Below are positions 52,511-63,006 of a DNA stretch of 64,000 bases, piece after piece (the first letter of the stretch is position 1; each line of letters starts with the position of its first letter). The DNA comes from Isoetes taiwanensis (Eukaryota > Streptophyta > Lycopodiopsida > Isoetales > Isoetaceae). The notes beneath the pieces are model-generated. The model saw only the letters and a program-made list of their open reading frames with translations, had not been told where the DNA came from and did not search any database. Location: contig JAJEKV010000001.1 in the NCBI GenBank assembly GCA_021234155.1, positions 15,368,245-15,432,244 on the forward strand. The letters are read 5' to 3'. A program made the translations under genes and the position numbers.

Positions 52511-54022
52511 CAACTTCAACACACGGTGGGCAATCAGCACATCAATCATGTCCAAGTTGATGGTGGTAGTGCCGTCAATCTCATCACGGATAAACTCAGG
52601 AAGCAATTGGGCATCAAACAACTATACCGTGCCCCTTACGACATCAAGTTGGCAAATGGCCATATCACGCGTCCTCAAGGTGTCACCCCTCTTCTCCACA
52701 TCAGCATTGGTGATCTCAAATTCCCCTTGGAATTTGGTGTTTGGAAAGCTGGAGAAGATCCTGGTGACTATGAAATGCTGGTTGGACGACCCTTTCTCCG
52801 ACAGGCCAAGAGTATTCATTACTGGGCCACGGACCAACTTGTTATCACCAATGGCCATCTCAATGCCACAATGGATCTGGAAACTGGCCAATTGATCTCT
52901 GTCGAGAATGCTGAACCTTCCATCTCTGACACTGACTCTGAAGAAGCACAAAATATATATCATGTTCAAGCTCCTCCAGCGGGTCTGCCTCTCTCCTCTT
53001 ACCCTGAGTATGCAGATTCTTGGGGTGACATGACGCTCGATCAGGACCAGGCTGTTGCGGCTCTTTTGGACCCTTACCTGGCTTCCTGCAATCGCATTCA
53101 ACGTCTTGATCATTTTTCTGACCCACTTTCTTCTTCAGAGACCGTCGATGTTCATGCCGTCATGAAGCAACCCTTGCTTGATGACGCTCAACAGCCTCTT
53201 TTCTTCACCACGCAAAATGCTGCTCCTCCCGTCATGCTGCAGCCTCCTGCTCATCAGGTTCAGGACACGGAGGTTGTTCCTCATATTCAAACTCCAGAAG
53301 TGGAAATCGTGGACATTGGCAATAATCAACCTGTCCGTTTAGCTGCTCAGCTTCCACCGACCTATAAAGCACGCGCTGTGACGCTGTTCAAGAAATTCAA
53401 ACATATTTTTGCTTGGAGCTACAAAGACCTTCGAGGTATCAAAAAAGAATTAGGGGAACTCACCATTCCTACCAAATCTGATGCACGCCCAATCTAGCAA
53501 CGACAGTACAGGCTCAACCCAAATTACCGTGACCGCGTCAAGGCTGAGATTGACAAACTCTTGGCTGCTGGCCTGATTTATGAGGTCAAACATTCTGAAT
53601 GGGTGAGCCCAATCGTCATCGCTCTAAAACACAATGGTAAGATCCGCGTTTGCGTGGATTACAGAAAACTCAATCAAGCCACGGAGCGAGATCACTTTCC
53701 GCTTCCCTTCACTGACCAGGTTCTTGAAGAAGTTGCTGGTCATGAGATGCACTCTTTCATGGATGGTTATACTGGGTACAATCAAATTTCTATCAAGCAA
53801 GAAGATCAACTCAAAACTACCTTCACCACCCCGTGGGGCACTTTTGCCTACAAGGTGGTCCCTTTTGGTTTGTCAAACTCTCCTTCAACCTTTCAGCGCA
53901 TCATGCTCTCCGTCTTTCAAGACTTTATGAAGGATAAACCTTTTCTTCAGATCTTCCAAGATGATTTTTCTGCCTACAGCTCCATAGATGATCACTTGGA
54001 CAAATTGGAGCTTGTCTTTTAA
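52511..54022 (+). pseudogene. gypsy C protease and reverse transcriptase, one internal stop
   Basis: The frame from 52508 reads HINHVQVDGGSAVNLITDKL, LANGHITRPQGV, YEMLVGRPFLRQAKSI (protease, D-G-G active loop), a linker to TYKARAVTLFKKFKHIFAWS and DLRGI, then PI, TAG (53495-53497) in place of Q, RQYRLNPNYRDRVKAEIDK. RT continues: EWVSPIVIALKHNGKIRVC, VDYRKLNQATERDHFPLPF, MHSFMDGYTGYNQISIKQED, AYKVVPFGLSNSPSTFQRI, IFQDDFSAYSSIDDHL (QDD where LDD is usual). TAA at 54020 ends it. Apart from the TAG the frame is open over 500 codons. Confidence 0.85.
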
Positions 54023-55458
54023 AAATGTGATGAATCTGGCATAAGTCTCAATCCTGAGAAGTGCACCTTCTATGTCCTCAGGTGTTCTATTGGGTCATGT
54101 GGTCAGTCAAGAAGGCATTACCACGGATCCCGCTAAAATCAGTTGCGTACTGAAAGCTCAAGCACCATCTAATATCAAAGAGACACGCTCTTTCCTGGGT
54201 AAGGTAAATTACTATTCCACCTTCATTCCTGGACTTGCAGCTATAGCTGACCCCATTCATAAACTCACGGGTGATGAATCCACACGGGCTTGGAACTCCC
54301 ACGCGGAAGCTGCTTTTCAGAAGTTGAAGCTGTTACTTACTCAGGCCCCGGTCCTTGTTCCTCCTCAATGGGACAAGCCTTTCCATGTTCATGTTGATGT
54401 CTCTGCCTTTGCAATTGGTGCTGTTCTTTCTCAGGCCTATGATGAAAACACGGATAAACCAATTCGATATGCCAGCCGGAAACTCAATCCTGCTGAGCGG
54501 AACTATTCTGCCACGGAACGGGAAGCTTTGGGTTTAGTTTTCTGTAGTGTGTCCAACGTTTCCGGCATTATTTGTTGGGAAGCCAGATCAAGTTCTTTGT
54601 TGATCATCAAGCTCTTCTTTATTTGATCAACAAAGCCACGCCCACGGGTCGAATTGCTCGTTGGGTCCTTCTTCTGCAAGAGTTCGCTCCCTTCGAAATT
54701 GTTCATAAGGCAGGAAAATCTCATGTGGTGCCCGATTATCTTTCACGCATCCACACGGACGATCCTTCCACGGGTGTTTCTGATGCCTTTCCAGATGCTC
54801 AATTGTTCTTGGTCACGGCCACGCCCCATTGGTTTCACAACTTTCAGCAATATCTTCTCACTGGTGCTTTTCCTCCTGCCGATCCGACGCTCTCTCCAGA
54901 AAAGCTTCGCTCCCGCCACCGTCAGTTTCTCCGAGAGGTCCGTGACTATACCATGGTTGCAGGCCATTTGTATAAACGAGGCAAAGACATGGTCCTCCGT
55001 CATTGTGTCCTCCCTCATGAGGTGCCCGATATTGTTCGTCAAGCCCATGATGGGCTTGGGGGTGGTCATTTTAGTGGTGACGCCACGGCACGCAAAATTC
55101 TTTTGGCATGATACTTCTGGCCCACGCTCTTCAAAGATGCCCATGCTTATGCTCGCACGTGTGACGTCTGTCAGCGTGTGGGGAAGCCTACGGCCCGTGA
55201 TGCTCTTCCATTGACACCGGTCGCCATGCCACGTCCCTTCAGCAAATGGGGAATGGATTTTGTGGGGCCCATGGACCCACCGGCGCGGCACACCCGTGCC
55301 CGCTATATTCTGGTCATCATGGATTATGCTACCAAATGGGCGGAAGCTTGTGCACTCCCTGACAACACTGCTGCCAGCACCGCCAAGGTTCTCTACACAC
55401 ACATCATCACGCGTTTTGGTTGTCCCACGGAACTTGTTAGTGATCGTGGTGTGCATTT
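54023..55458 (+). pseudogene. gypsy C RNase H and integrase, truncated
   Basis: After the stop at 54020 and a shift near 54080 the frame resumes: LGHVVSQEGITTDPAKISCV, FLGKVNYYSTFIPGLA, FHVHVDVSAFAIGAVLSQAY, NYSATEREALGLVF (RNase H). A second shift at about 54545 leads to IKFFVDHQALLYLINK, FEIVHKAGKSHVVPDYLSRI, then integrase HDGLGGGHFSGDATARKILL, a stop at 55109-55111, CDVCQRVGKPTARDALPL, FSKWGMDFVGPMDPP (first catalytic D) and FGCPTELVSDRGVHFV (second D), ending at 55458 where another LTR begins. The third catalytic residue and C-terminus are lost. Confidence 0.85.
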
Positions 55459-57124
55459 TGTGACGTCGCCTACTCGTATACGGTGCACTCACCGTATACA
55501 AACAGGAGTTCATCCCCCATACCAGCTCCATGCCGATACAGGGCCCTCCACATAACACTGCAACCGTGACGGGTTCCAGTGGGAAGAGTGAAGGGGTCAT
55601 TTTACCCCGTTTCCCTCAGGGTCTACCTAGCTGCGGAAGCGTGAACATACATGTCAGTATATAACATAAGCACATATCCACCTCGAAGGGTGGTCCATCA
55701 CATCTGCATAAACAAGGTGAGCACAATACATATGGGGAGTTCTACCCAAGGCTCAGACTCAAGGGGATGACTGACGGCTTGGGTCTCCAGAGATCATGGC
55801 AGACAGAATTCATGGCAATGGGTTTGGCTGGCATATGAACATGGCCTAGGGTTGTCCACTCCATCCGCCCCTCCTGTGCACACTTTGCAGAGTAGGCTGA
55901 AAAGTGTTGGGACCTGACTGTAGCCCGCCGGATGCATAGCCAAAAGGGCTATTCCTGGGTTTCATCTCCCCAGTTCCGATGGGGCAGGTAGGGATCACTC
56001 CCTCCAGAGATCTACATGCTGACTCAAGGTGACTGGAGGGCCACTGCCCGTATTCGACTTGAACCCATTGGAAGGTGAATCCCCACCCCACGGGTGTCGA
56101 GCCCATGCCTTGCCCGCACTCAGTGGCAAGCCATTAGACCCAGTCACAATAATCCCCGGTAGCACTAACACACCATAGGGATCGTTCAAGAGTCAGAACA
56201 CGAACCTCCTTCTAAGCCAGTCTGGCCCCTTCACCCACAACCAGGTGTGGTTCTTGTGCACAGGCCGAATCTATAGTGCGCTAGAGAGGCTACTCTAGGA
56301 GCATCTACTACCAAGCTTTAGGTCTCTACCCCCCTTCCCAATACAAGAAGTTCATAGAGATACATCATCCATATACATCACAGAAGAACTAAAGAACTAT
56401 ATCTAATCTACATCATAGAGTTAGGTTCTTTAGTTAGAGGCTGGTACCTAGAGATCTAGAAGGCTGCTATGGACAATTTAATAGGCTAAACCTATTGATT
56501 CTATGACTGAAATAGGGTTTAGACTATCTAATTGGCCAAATACCTGATCCTTGAGTGGCTCCTCCTGACCTGAGCTCGACCATCCTGCTGAAACGCTCGA
56601 ATCAAGGGAAACTAATGGTGCAATTCTCTCAGGCAGAGTCTGGGAGGCGGTTTTGGCTGTTGAGGCAGCCAAAACAGAGTTCTAAAACCCTAGAAACGAA
56701 AAATGGGCAAGTTAGGGTTTCCCTCCCTTAATAGACAAGGGGTTGGCTAGGGTTTCCAATTATCCCCTTTAGGCATGTGGGATAATTGGGAATGGGCCCA
56801 CTTGCCTTTAATGGCTAGGTGGCAAAATGTGCCCACATGGAAATGTGTGCCCACATTAATGTGTACATTGGAAAATGTGCACATTAATTGCACACTTGGG
56901 TATGGCCCACTTGGCATCAAGTGTCCACATGGAAATGTGTGCCCACATTAATGTGTACCTTGGAAAATGTGCACATTAATAGTTGCACATATTTCTGGCA
57001 AGTTGCCCCCTAGGGCTACCCACCTGGCTACACGTTAGCGTACACGTCAGTCGGAGTGGCGCGTACGCGTGACGAGGCAGTACAGTATACGTCCTGGGAC
57101 CGTATACTGTCCTGGAACGTCACA
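55459..57124 (-). repeat. chromovirus A 3' LTR, second copy
   Basis: 1666 bp, plus-strand TGTGACGTCGCC ... GGAACGTCACA. Collinear with 43324-45004 on the opposite strand, including the duplicated AATGTGCACATT motif and the GGGTAGAGACC U5 block. Confidence 0.9.
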
Positions 57125-57995
57125 TTCTCCCCACCTTGAAATGATGCTGTCCGCAGCATCGTGGGTCTCCCCACCTTGGGATCATCCTAACCTGCAATCA
57201 ACCTGATACATACGATAAGCTACTATAATACTTACACATTCATTAAGATTACCTTAAGGTAATATTTTTAAACATTATTACGCCATTATTTTATGGAATA
57301 ACTTATCGGTTCACAACATCATTAAAACAGGTTACTCAATACTTCACTTATTGAGACAATTAAGTTTATCAAAATTAAAATTAACGTCCGAGGTACTCTT
57401 CATTCCTTGCAACACATTCCAACAAAATTTGTGTTGCAAGTCTTCGTAGCTCGACCTCCTTGCCCTCTGGAGCGCTCTATTGGTCTGCAGGTCGACACTA
57501 CGTTAGTACCATTTTAATTATTAATAAAATTTTGGTTATATGGTAACCAACCCACCTATCTACGTGGCGGCATGGCTAATCTCCCGGCGTAGGAAGAGGA
57601 TGAATCTTCCATAATGGCCGAGGAGACAGCGCCTATATGCCTATATGCCGCTCATGCCTACACCTCTAGTTGCCCAGCGTGGAGGATATCCTTCCCGCGT
57701 GGGGGGGCGTGAAGGATAGATTCCTCCTATCAAAGCATATATGGGGCTAAAGGTGCCTTTCCTATCAATGCATTTCTTAATGACCTCCTTTCTCTCGAGG
57801 TCGTCTACTTCCGTAGGACAGAAGTAGACTTTCTAATCTACCTTCCACTCGCCCAAGCGAAAACGCGGTCATGCCTACATTGACATTACACCACGCCCTA
57901 GAGATCACCGTAGTGGTCCCATCATCGGTAACAACGCATGCGACCCATACCAAGCATAGGTTGCATGCGTAGATTAATCTTAACTATACATAGAA
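57125..57995 (-). other. 3' non-coding region with PPT and hairpin (A, second copy)
   Basis: The PPT AAGGTGGGGAGAA touches the LTR, with a second near-copy (CCAAGGTGGGGAGACC) about 40 nt upstream. Between them lies a hairpin at 57143-57160 with 7-bp arms (GATGCTG / CAGCATC) and a 4-base loop. No coding sequence in the remaining 800 nt, which match 42440-43270. Confidence 0.75.
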
Positions 57996-58700
57996 TTAAT
58001 CTACACAAATCGACATGCCTGAGCCGATTTCTTCGGAGATGACCTTGCCGTCCCATTGCTCCATAAACTGTGGGTACTGCTTTACTAGATCTTTCTTGAG
58101 TACCCATGTCGCGTCTTCCACTGGCAAGTGTTTCCACTTGACCAAGTATTGGAGGAATTCCGACCTCCTTGTTTTCTTGAAAGCTTTATCAAGAATCAAT
58201 TCTGGAACTATCTCCAACTCCTCCTCCGTCATTTCCAACAACGTTGGAGTGTCCAAGACTTCGTCTGGATTTGGAGTATGCTTCTTCAACAAACTCACGT
58301 GGAAGACCTTATGAATCTTTAGGTGTGCTGGCAAGTCTAGTTTGTAGGCTTGATTACCTACTCTCTCGACTATTCTGAAAGGTCCAGCCCACCTTGGAGC
58401 AAGCTTCTTACAATTTCCGATCCTGAGCTTCGCCTGCTTCACTTTGATCTTGAGCCAAACATCGTCTCCAACTTTGAACTCTCTGACTGTTCGATGCTTG
58501 TTGGCGATGCTCTTTTGTCGACTTCTTGCTGCTAGCAGATACCCTCGAACCTCTTCCACAAGCTGCTGCATATCAGCCAACATTTGCTGCGAAACTTCCA
58601 CTTTTGACACGGGGTTGTGCCAAGTGTCTGGAGTTAGGCACTGATAGCCGTAATTGATCATAAACGACGACATTTGGGATGATTCCTGCTTGGTGCTATT
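57996..58700 (-). pseudogene. chromovirus A integrase C-terminus and chromodomain, second copy
   Basis: Open frame from about 58700: AYNSTKQESSQMSSFMINYG, REFKVGDDVWLKIKVKQAKL, KKLAPRWAGPFRIVERVGNQ, then chromodomain DKAFKKTRRSEFLQYLVKW, KHLPVEDATWVLKKDLVKQY and MSICVD before the stop. It is joined to the integrase core through a small deletion: HLVEFAYN in the first copy is HL..AYN here, which shifts the frame at about 58700. Otherwise the module is intact. Some canonical aromatic-cage positions of chromodomains cannot be confirmed by eye. Confidence 0.9.
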
Positions 58701-59527
58701 GTATGCAAGTGAATAAATTCTTCCCACATACCTTGCTTATTCCAGACATAGTTTCGTAGCATGTCTTCTAAAATCCTGTTGGTCCGCTCCGTTTGGCCAT
58801 CCGTCTGAGGATGATATGCCGTGCTCATGGATAGCTTGGTCTGAATCGTCGCAAAGAGGTCTTGCCAAAATGCACTCATGAACTTCGGGTCCCTGTCGGA
58901 GATAATCTCCCTTGGCATGCCATGAAGCCTGAAGATCTCTTTGGTGAAGAGCTTCGCTGTATCCATAGCCGTATCTGTGGTCCTGCAAGGCACAAAATGT
59001 GCCATTTTCGACAACTTGTCGACTACTACCATCAAAGCGTCTTTCCCTCTTACGGTCCCTGGGAGTCCTGTGATGAAATCCATGCTAATCACCTCCCATT
59101 TAGTGTTTGGCACCGCTAATGGCTCTACGGCCCCTGGAATTCGGAGTTGTTCCGCCTTTGTCTGCTGACATAGCTGGCATTCCTTGATGTAGCGAGCTAC
59201 CTGCTTCTTCATTCCTGGCCAATAATAGCTGCTGCGTACTTTGAAATATGTTTTCATGAATCCCGCATGGCCAGCTATTGGGCTGTTGTGCGTGTCATGG
59301 AGGATCAATTTCCTTACACCTGATGATTCGGGTACGCACAACTTGTTCTTATGGTATAACAGGTTGCCTTCCTTCTTATAATTTTTAAAGGCTTCCCGCT
59401 CCTTATCTGTTCTAGCCTCCCTAGAGAGGCTTGCCCATACTTCCTTAAAATCCACATCCGTTGGCAAGGACTCTTCAATCTTCTTACCAAAGTCGCTGGA
59501 GAGCGTCGAAATTGCATTGCAATGCAC
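58658..59527 (-). CDS. chromovirus A integrase core, second copy
   Basis: 289 open codons. Zinc module intact: [20 protein letters not shown] with both histidines, then CQLCQQTK. Catalytic core intact: D in [21 protein letters not shown] in [18 protein letters not shown] in [19 protein letters not shown]. Relative to the plus-strand A copy it keeps H, SDRD and MWEEF, so it is the better representative. The reading frame ends a few codons after HLHTIAPS because of the deletion near 58700. It would catalyse strand transfer of the cDNA ends. Confidence 0.9.
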   Translation of the reverse strand: MHCNAISTLSSDFGKKIEESLPTDVDFKEVWASLSREARTDKEREAFKNYKKEGNLLYHKNKLCVPESSGVRKLILHDTHNSPIAGHAGFMKTYFKVRSSYYWPGMKKQVARYIKECQLCQQTKAEQLRIPGAVEPLAVPNTKWEVISMDFITGLPGTVRGKDALMVVVDKLSKMAHFVPCRTTDTAMDTAKLFTKEIFRLHGMPREIISDRDPKFMSAFWQDLFATIQTKLSMSTAYHPQTDGQTERTNRILEDMLRNYVWNKQGMWEEFIHLHTIAPSRNHPKCRRL

Positions 59528-59535
59528 TCTAGTTG

Positions 59536-60018
59536 TCAGAGGATGCCTTGAAGAGCATCTGCTACCACGTTGAGCTTCCCTGGCTTGTAGACTATATCAA
59601 AGTCGTACTCTTCAAGGAACTCCATCCACCTTCTCTGCCTCAGGTTGAGGTGTGGTTGCGTGAATACATACTGGAGGCTCTGATGGTCTGTATCCAACTG
59701 GAACTTCCTTCCCAAAAGGTAGTGCCTCCAAATTCTTAATGCCCTGACAACCGCAAGCAATTCCTGATCGTGCGTTGGGTAGCGCGTTTCGGCGTCGTTC
59801 ATCTTCCTGGAGTCATACGCTACTACACGCTCTTCTTGCATGAGCACTGCACCTGTAGCTATCTTACTCGCGTCTGTCGCTACAAGCTTGTCTTTCTCCG
59901 GGTCCGGCAGGGTTAAGACTGGGGCGGTTGTTAAAGCTTCCTTCAACAATTCAAACCCTGCTTGGGCTTTCTTGTGCCAATGCTCTGCCCAATCTTTCAC
60001 TTTCTCCGCCCTCGTCAA
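59536..60018 (-). pseudogene. chromovirus A RNase H, second copy
   Basis: 160 open codons: [74 protein letters not shown] and [18 protein letters not shown]. The catalytic acidic residues (D in ATDAS, E in DQELLA, D in DTDHQ) are present. The frame shifts at about 59536 (a lost base in ALSRHPL gives ALQGIL) and upstream at about 60020. Between 60020 and 60240 the RT thumb (AGYYRKF and GHVISAEG blocks) is scrambled by dense GC-rich indels. Confidence 0.85.
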
Positions 60019-60240
60019 ATGCGTTAGCGGGGCGCTATCTTAGCAAAGTTCTTCATGAACTTCCTGTAGTACCACTAGGCTAAGGTAAAAACTTCCGACT
60101 TCATGCACATTCTTCACCCCGCCGCCCTTTGAATGGCGGCTTCAATCTTGGCGGGGATCCGTCGAGATTCCTTACGCTGAAATCACATGACCCGAATATT
60201 CCACCTTCTGCATTTTGCGGTGACGACCGACAACTTGGCG

Positions 60241-61605
60241 TTATTGGCGGTGCCTCTTCAACTTCTCTAGCACTCTCCTTAAGTGTTGTACGTGCTCTTC
60301 AAGGGATCTGCTATACACCAAAATGTCATCAAAGAATACAATCACAAAGGTGTCTAAAAACTCCCTGAAGATGTCGTTCATGAGCCTCATGAACGTCGCG
60401 GGGGCATTCGATAAGCCGAAAGGCATTACCGTGAACTCATAATGCCCATACCGCGTTTTGAAGGCGGTCTTATGGATATCTTCTTCCTTTATCCTGATCT
60501 GATGATAACCTGACCTTAAGTCGATTTTGGAGAAGACCTTTGCACCTTGGAGTTGATCCATCAAGTCATCTGATCTGGGGAGCGCATACTTGTTCTTAAT
60601 GGTGTGCTTGTTCAACTGCCTATAGTCTATGCACATCCTCAGAGATCCATCCTTCTTCTTGACAAAAAGAATGGGCGCTCCAAATGGCGAGGCGCTAGGC
60701 CTAATGAAGCCTAGGTCGAGCAACTCCTGCAATTGCTTCTTCAGCTCCGTCAACTCCTGCGTCGTCATTCTGTATGGAGCCTTACTTGTCGGCTTTGCTC
60801 CCGGTTCGAGTGCTATCTCACACTCGACTCCCCTATAAGGAGGAAGCTGCTTGATCTCATCTGGAAAGAGATCATGGAATTCCGTGATCAGCTGAGCTAT
60901 TTGCTTCGGCAACTTGCTGAGCACCCTGTCTTCTTTGCTTTCCTCTGATTCTGGCTCATCAATCTCAAGCTTGAAGATGTATGCCACCTGCTCGCCCTTG
61001 ATGCACTTGAACAGCCGCTTAGAAGACATGCACTGCATGATGGGAATAACTTCTTTACCTGTGATCTCGATGATCTTGCCATCGGGTGTTGGGAAGGTCA
61101 CCTTCCGCTTTCCACAATCGATAATGGCCCCTGCTGGTCCAAGGTACTCCATTCCTATGATCAAGTCGTACTTGCCAATGCCCATTACTTCTGCCCCCAT
61201 CTGGATATTAATCCCTGGCAAGTCGATGTCGAAGTTAATTCTCTTGCTTGCCGTCTGCCTTACTGCTCCACTTGCTAAGACAACGGGCCTTGGCTTTGAC
61301 TTTAGTGGTTTCAACTTCAACATTTGAACCATTCTGGGGGATGCAAAGTTATGGCTACTTCCTGAATCTATCAAGACTATGAAGGACTTGGCCTTGGCCT
61401 TCCCTACTGTGGAAATTACTTTGTACTGGCTCTCTGCTTGCTCTGTATCTATTGCGGCAAAGATATGACACTCACCCTGGATGTAGTCGCGGGCTTCCTC
61501 GCCGTCCTCGTCAGACAGAGTGTCCCAATCCCCCAACTCCGCTAGCCCCGCACACTCATGGCGTAAGGGCGGTTCATTTTGCCCTATGGCTTTGGCTGGA
61601 AGCAC
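60241..61605 (-). pseudogene. chromovirus A protease and reverse transcriptase, second copy
   Basis: 454 open codons: [20 protein letters not shown] (end of the gag zinc-knuckle region in a shifted frame), [20 protein letters not shown], protease loop [151 protein letters not shown]. All catalytic residues are intact. Shown from the first in-frame start only because gag and pol are one polyprotein. The frame is lost at 60241 in the thumb. Confidence 0.9.
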
Positions 61606-62827
61606 ACAAGCAAAGCTGCTTTTCTATGCACTCCTGTCTCTTTTCCTTGGGCATCGCCTGCAAAAAGGATCGCACTGCTTTGGAGTAGTTTGACCCCTCC
61701 TGCTTGTCCTTGAAGGACACCTGCTTCTTCTCCTGCTGTTTCCCCTGGTTGCCACCATATGGGGCTCTAGCCGGGACTGGATTTGCTGCCCTAGGGCTAT
61801 AGCTTCCTGTCGCCTTGCCTTTATCCTGGAAATACTGCTGCTTCTGCCCGCTATTCTGAGGTCCCGTCCCCTGCAAGCTTATAGCCTTGGACTCTGCTTC
61901 TGATACTGTCTTAGGGTTTATTGCCCTCACAAGCTTGCGGATCTCCTCATTCAGCCCCTCAATATAGCTTTCTACTGCATGCTTCTCACCCAATTTTGGC
62001 ACATACAGCCTCAGCCTCATGAATTCCTCTATATACTTCTGGACATATTTGTTGCCTTCTTTTGTTGTAGAAGCTATTTTGCATCATCATCTTGGACTTA
62101 TGCTCCCTTGGGACGTAGTGGCGCTTGAAGGCTTTAGCAAACTTCCTGAACTTACAAGCATCCCTGCTCAAGCCGTGTGCCTTTGCATAACCCTTCCACC
62201 AAATCCGTGCGGCTCCTTTCAAGTTGGCTGTTGCCACTCTTCCTTTGTCTTTATCCTTCATGCCATAAGCGTTGCCGTACTCACTCATTTCGTCCAGCCA
62301 TGCCTCACTTCTAATCGACTTGTTCTCCCCCCGAAGCTGTTCCGATTCCGGGCCTTCCATACATTGCCCGGTCGCGGAATCTACCTTCTTACGGTAGTCG
62401 AGGCCACAGTGTCCCTTTTTTCGTCCATCTGGGGTGTTCCTCTGCCTTCCCTCTTCAGTGTTCCTTTGCCTTCCAACTGTTCGGTCCTGGGCCTGCTCTT
62501 CTTCTTCTTCGGAGTCGGAGTCCGAGTCTGAGCTTGAGTCAGAGGAATCCGAGCTGGGGGATCTCCTTCTCGTGCTCCTCTTCTTGTCCCCTCCTGTTTT
62601 CCGAGCTGATGCTTGTGGCAATTGAGCATTGCCCACCGAACCTGCTCCTGCTTGTGCGGCTAACAGAGCCTTTATCTGCTCAAGGTCCGTCCTCATCTGG
62701 GATATCTCCTCCTCTGGGGTCATGGGTTCCATTTCTTCAAATAAGTTCCTTGCCGGGGGTGGTCTGGGCGGGGTCTGTTCTTCCCTAAGGTCTTGGCGTT
62801 GTCGTTCCCCTGAGCCTAGGCCTCTAA
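61574..62827 (-). pseudogene. chromovirus A gag, second copy, one main frameshift
   Basis: From the splice-like border at 62828: VRGLGSGERQRQD, NLFEEMEPMTPEEEISQMRT, DLEQIKALLAAQAGAGSVG, an RRSPSSDSSDSSSDSDSDSE linker (SR-like), then the gag core SEAWLDEMSEYGNAYGMKD, GRVATANLKGAARIWWKGYA and KFRKFAKAFKRHYVPREHKS. A frameshift near 62000 joins EVYRGIHE to [60 protein letters not shown]. The zinc knuckle itself is frameshifted ([12 protein letters not shown]). About 420 residues in all. It would form the particle shell and bind RNA. Confidence 0.85.
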
Positions 62828-63006
62828 CTGCATACACAAATAATTCATGGCTATATGGTTAGTTTTACTTGTTCTCTTGCATTGTTTATGTTTGTTGGTA
62901 TAGTTGTGGGGCAAAAATACATCAACAAAACATTTAAAGTGCAACAGAAATCATATTTATATTATATCATATTTTAGTACAAAAGTCTCCGGGATCAAGA
63001 GTCTAA
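62828..63006 (-). other. intron-like segment before gag (A, second copy)
   Basis: 179 nt, AT-rich, ending GTGTATGCAG on the minus strand exactly before the gag frame; homologous to 19976-20157. Confidence 0.5.

Larger units (their letters stand above)
49641..55458 (+). mobile_element. Ty3/gypsy element C (tRNA-Asp-like PBS), 3' end cut
   Basis: LTR, PBS, gag, protease, RT, RNase H and integrase are in gypsy order on the plus strand. The element is cut in the integrase core at 55458 by the LTR of a second chromovirus A. The PBS and the protease DGGSAVNLI set it apart from A and B. Confidence 0.85.

Noticed and set aside
54743..55600. 285-codon minus ORF over gypsy C integrase and the LTR border
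   Set aside because: It crosses the boundary between two elements and lies opposite recognisable integrase, so it is an accident of frame.
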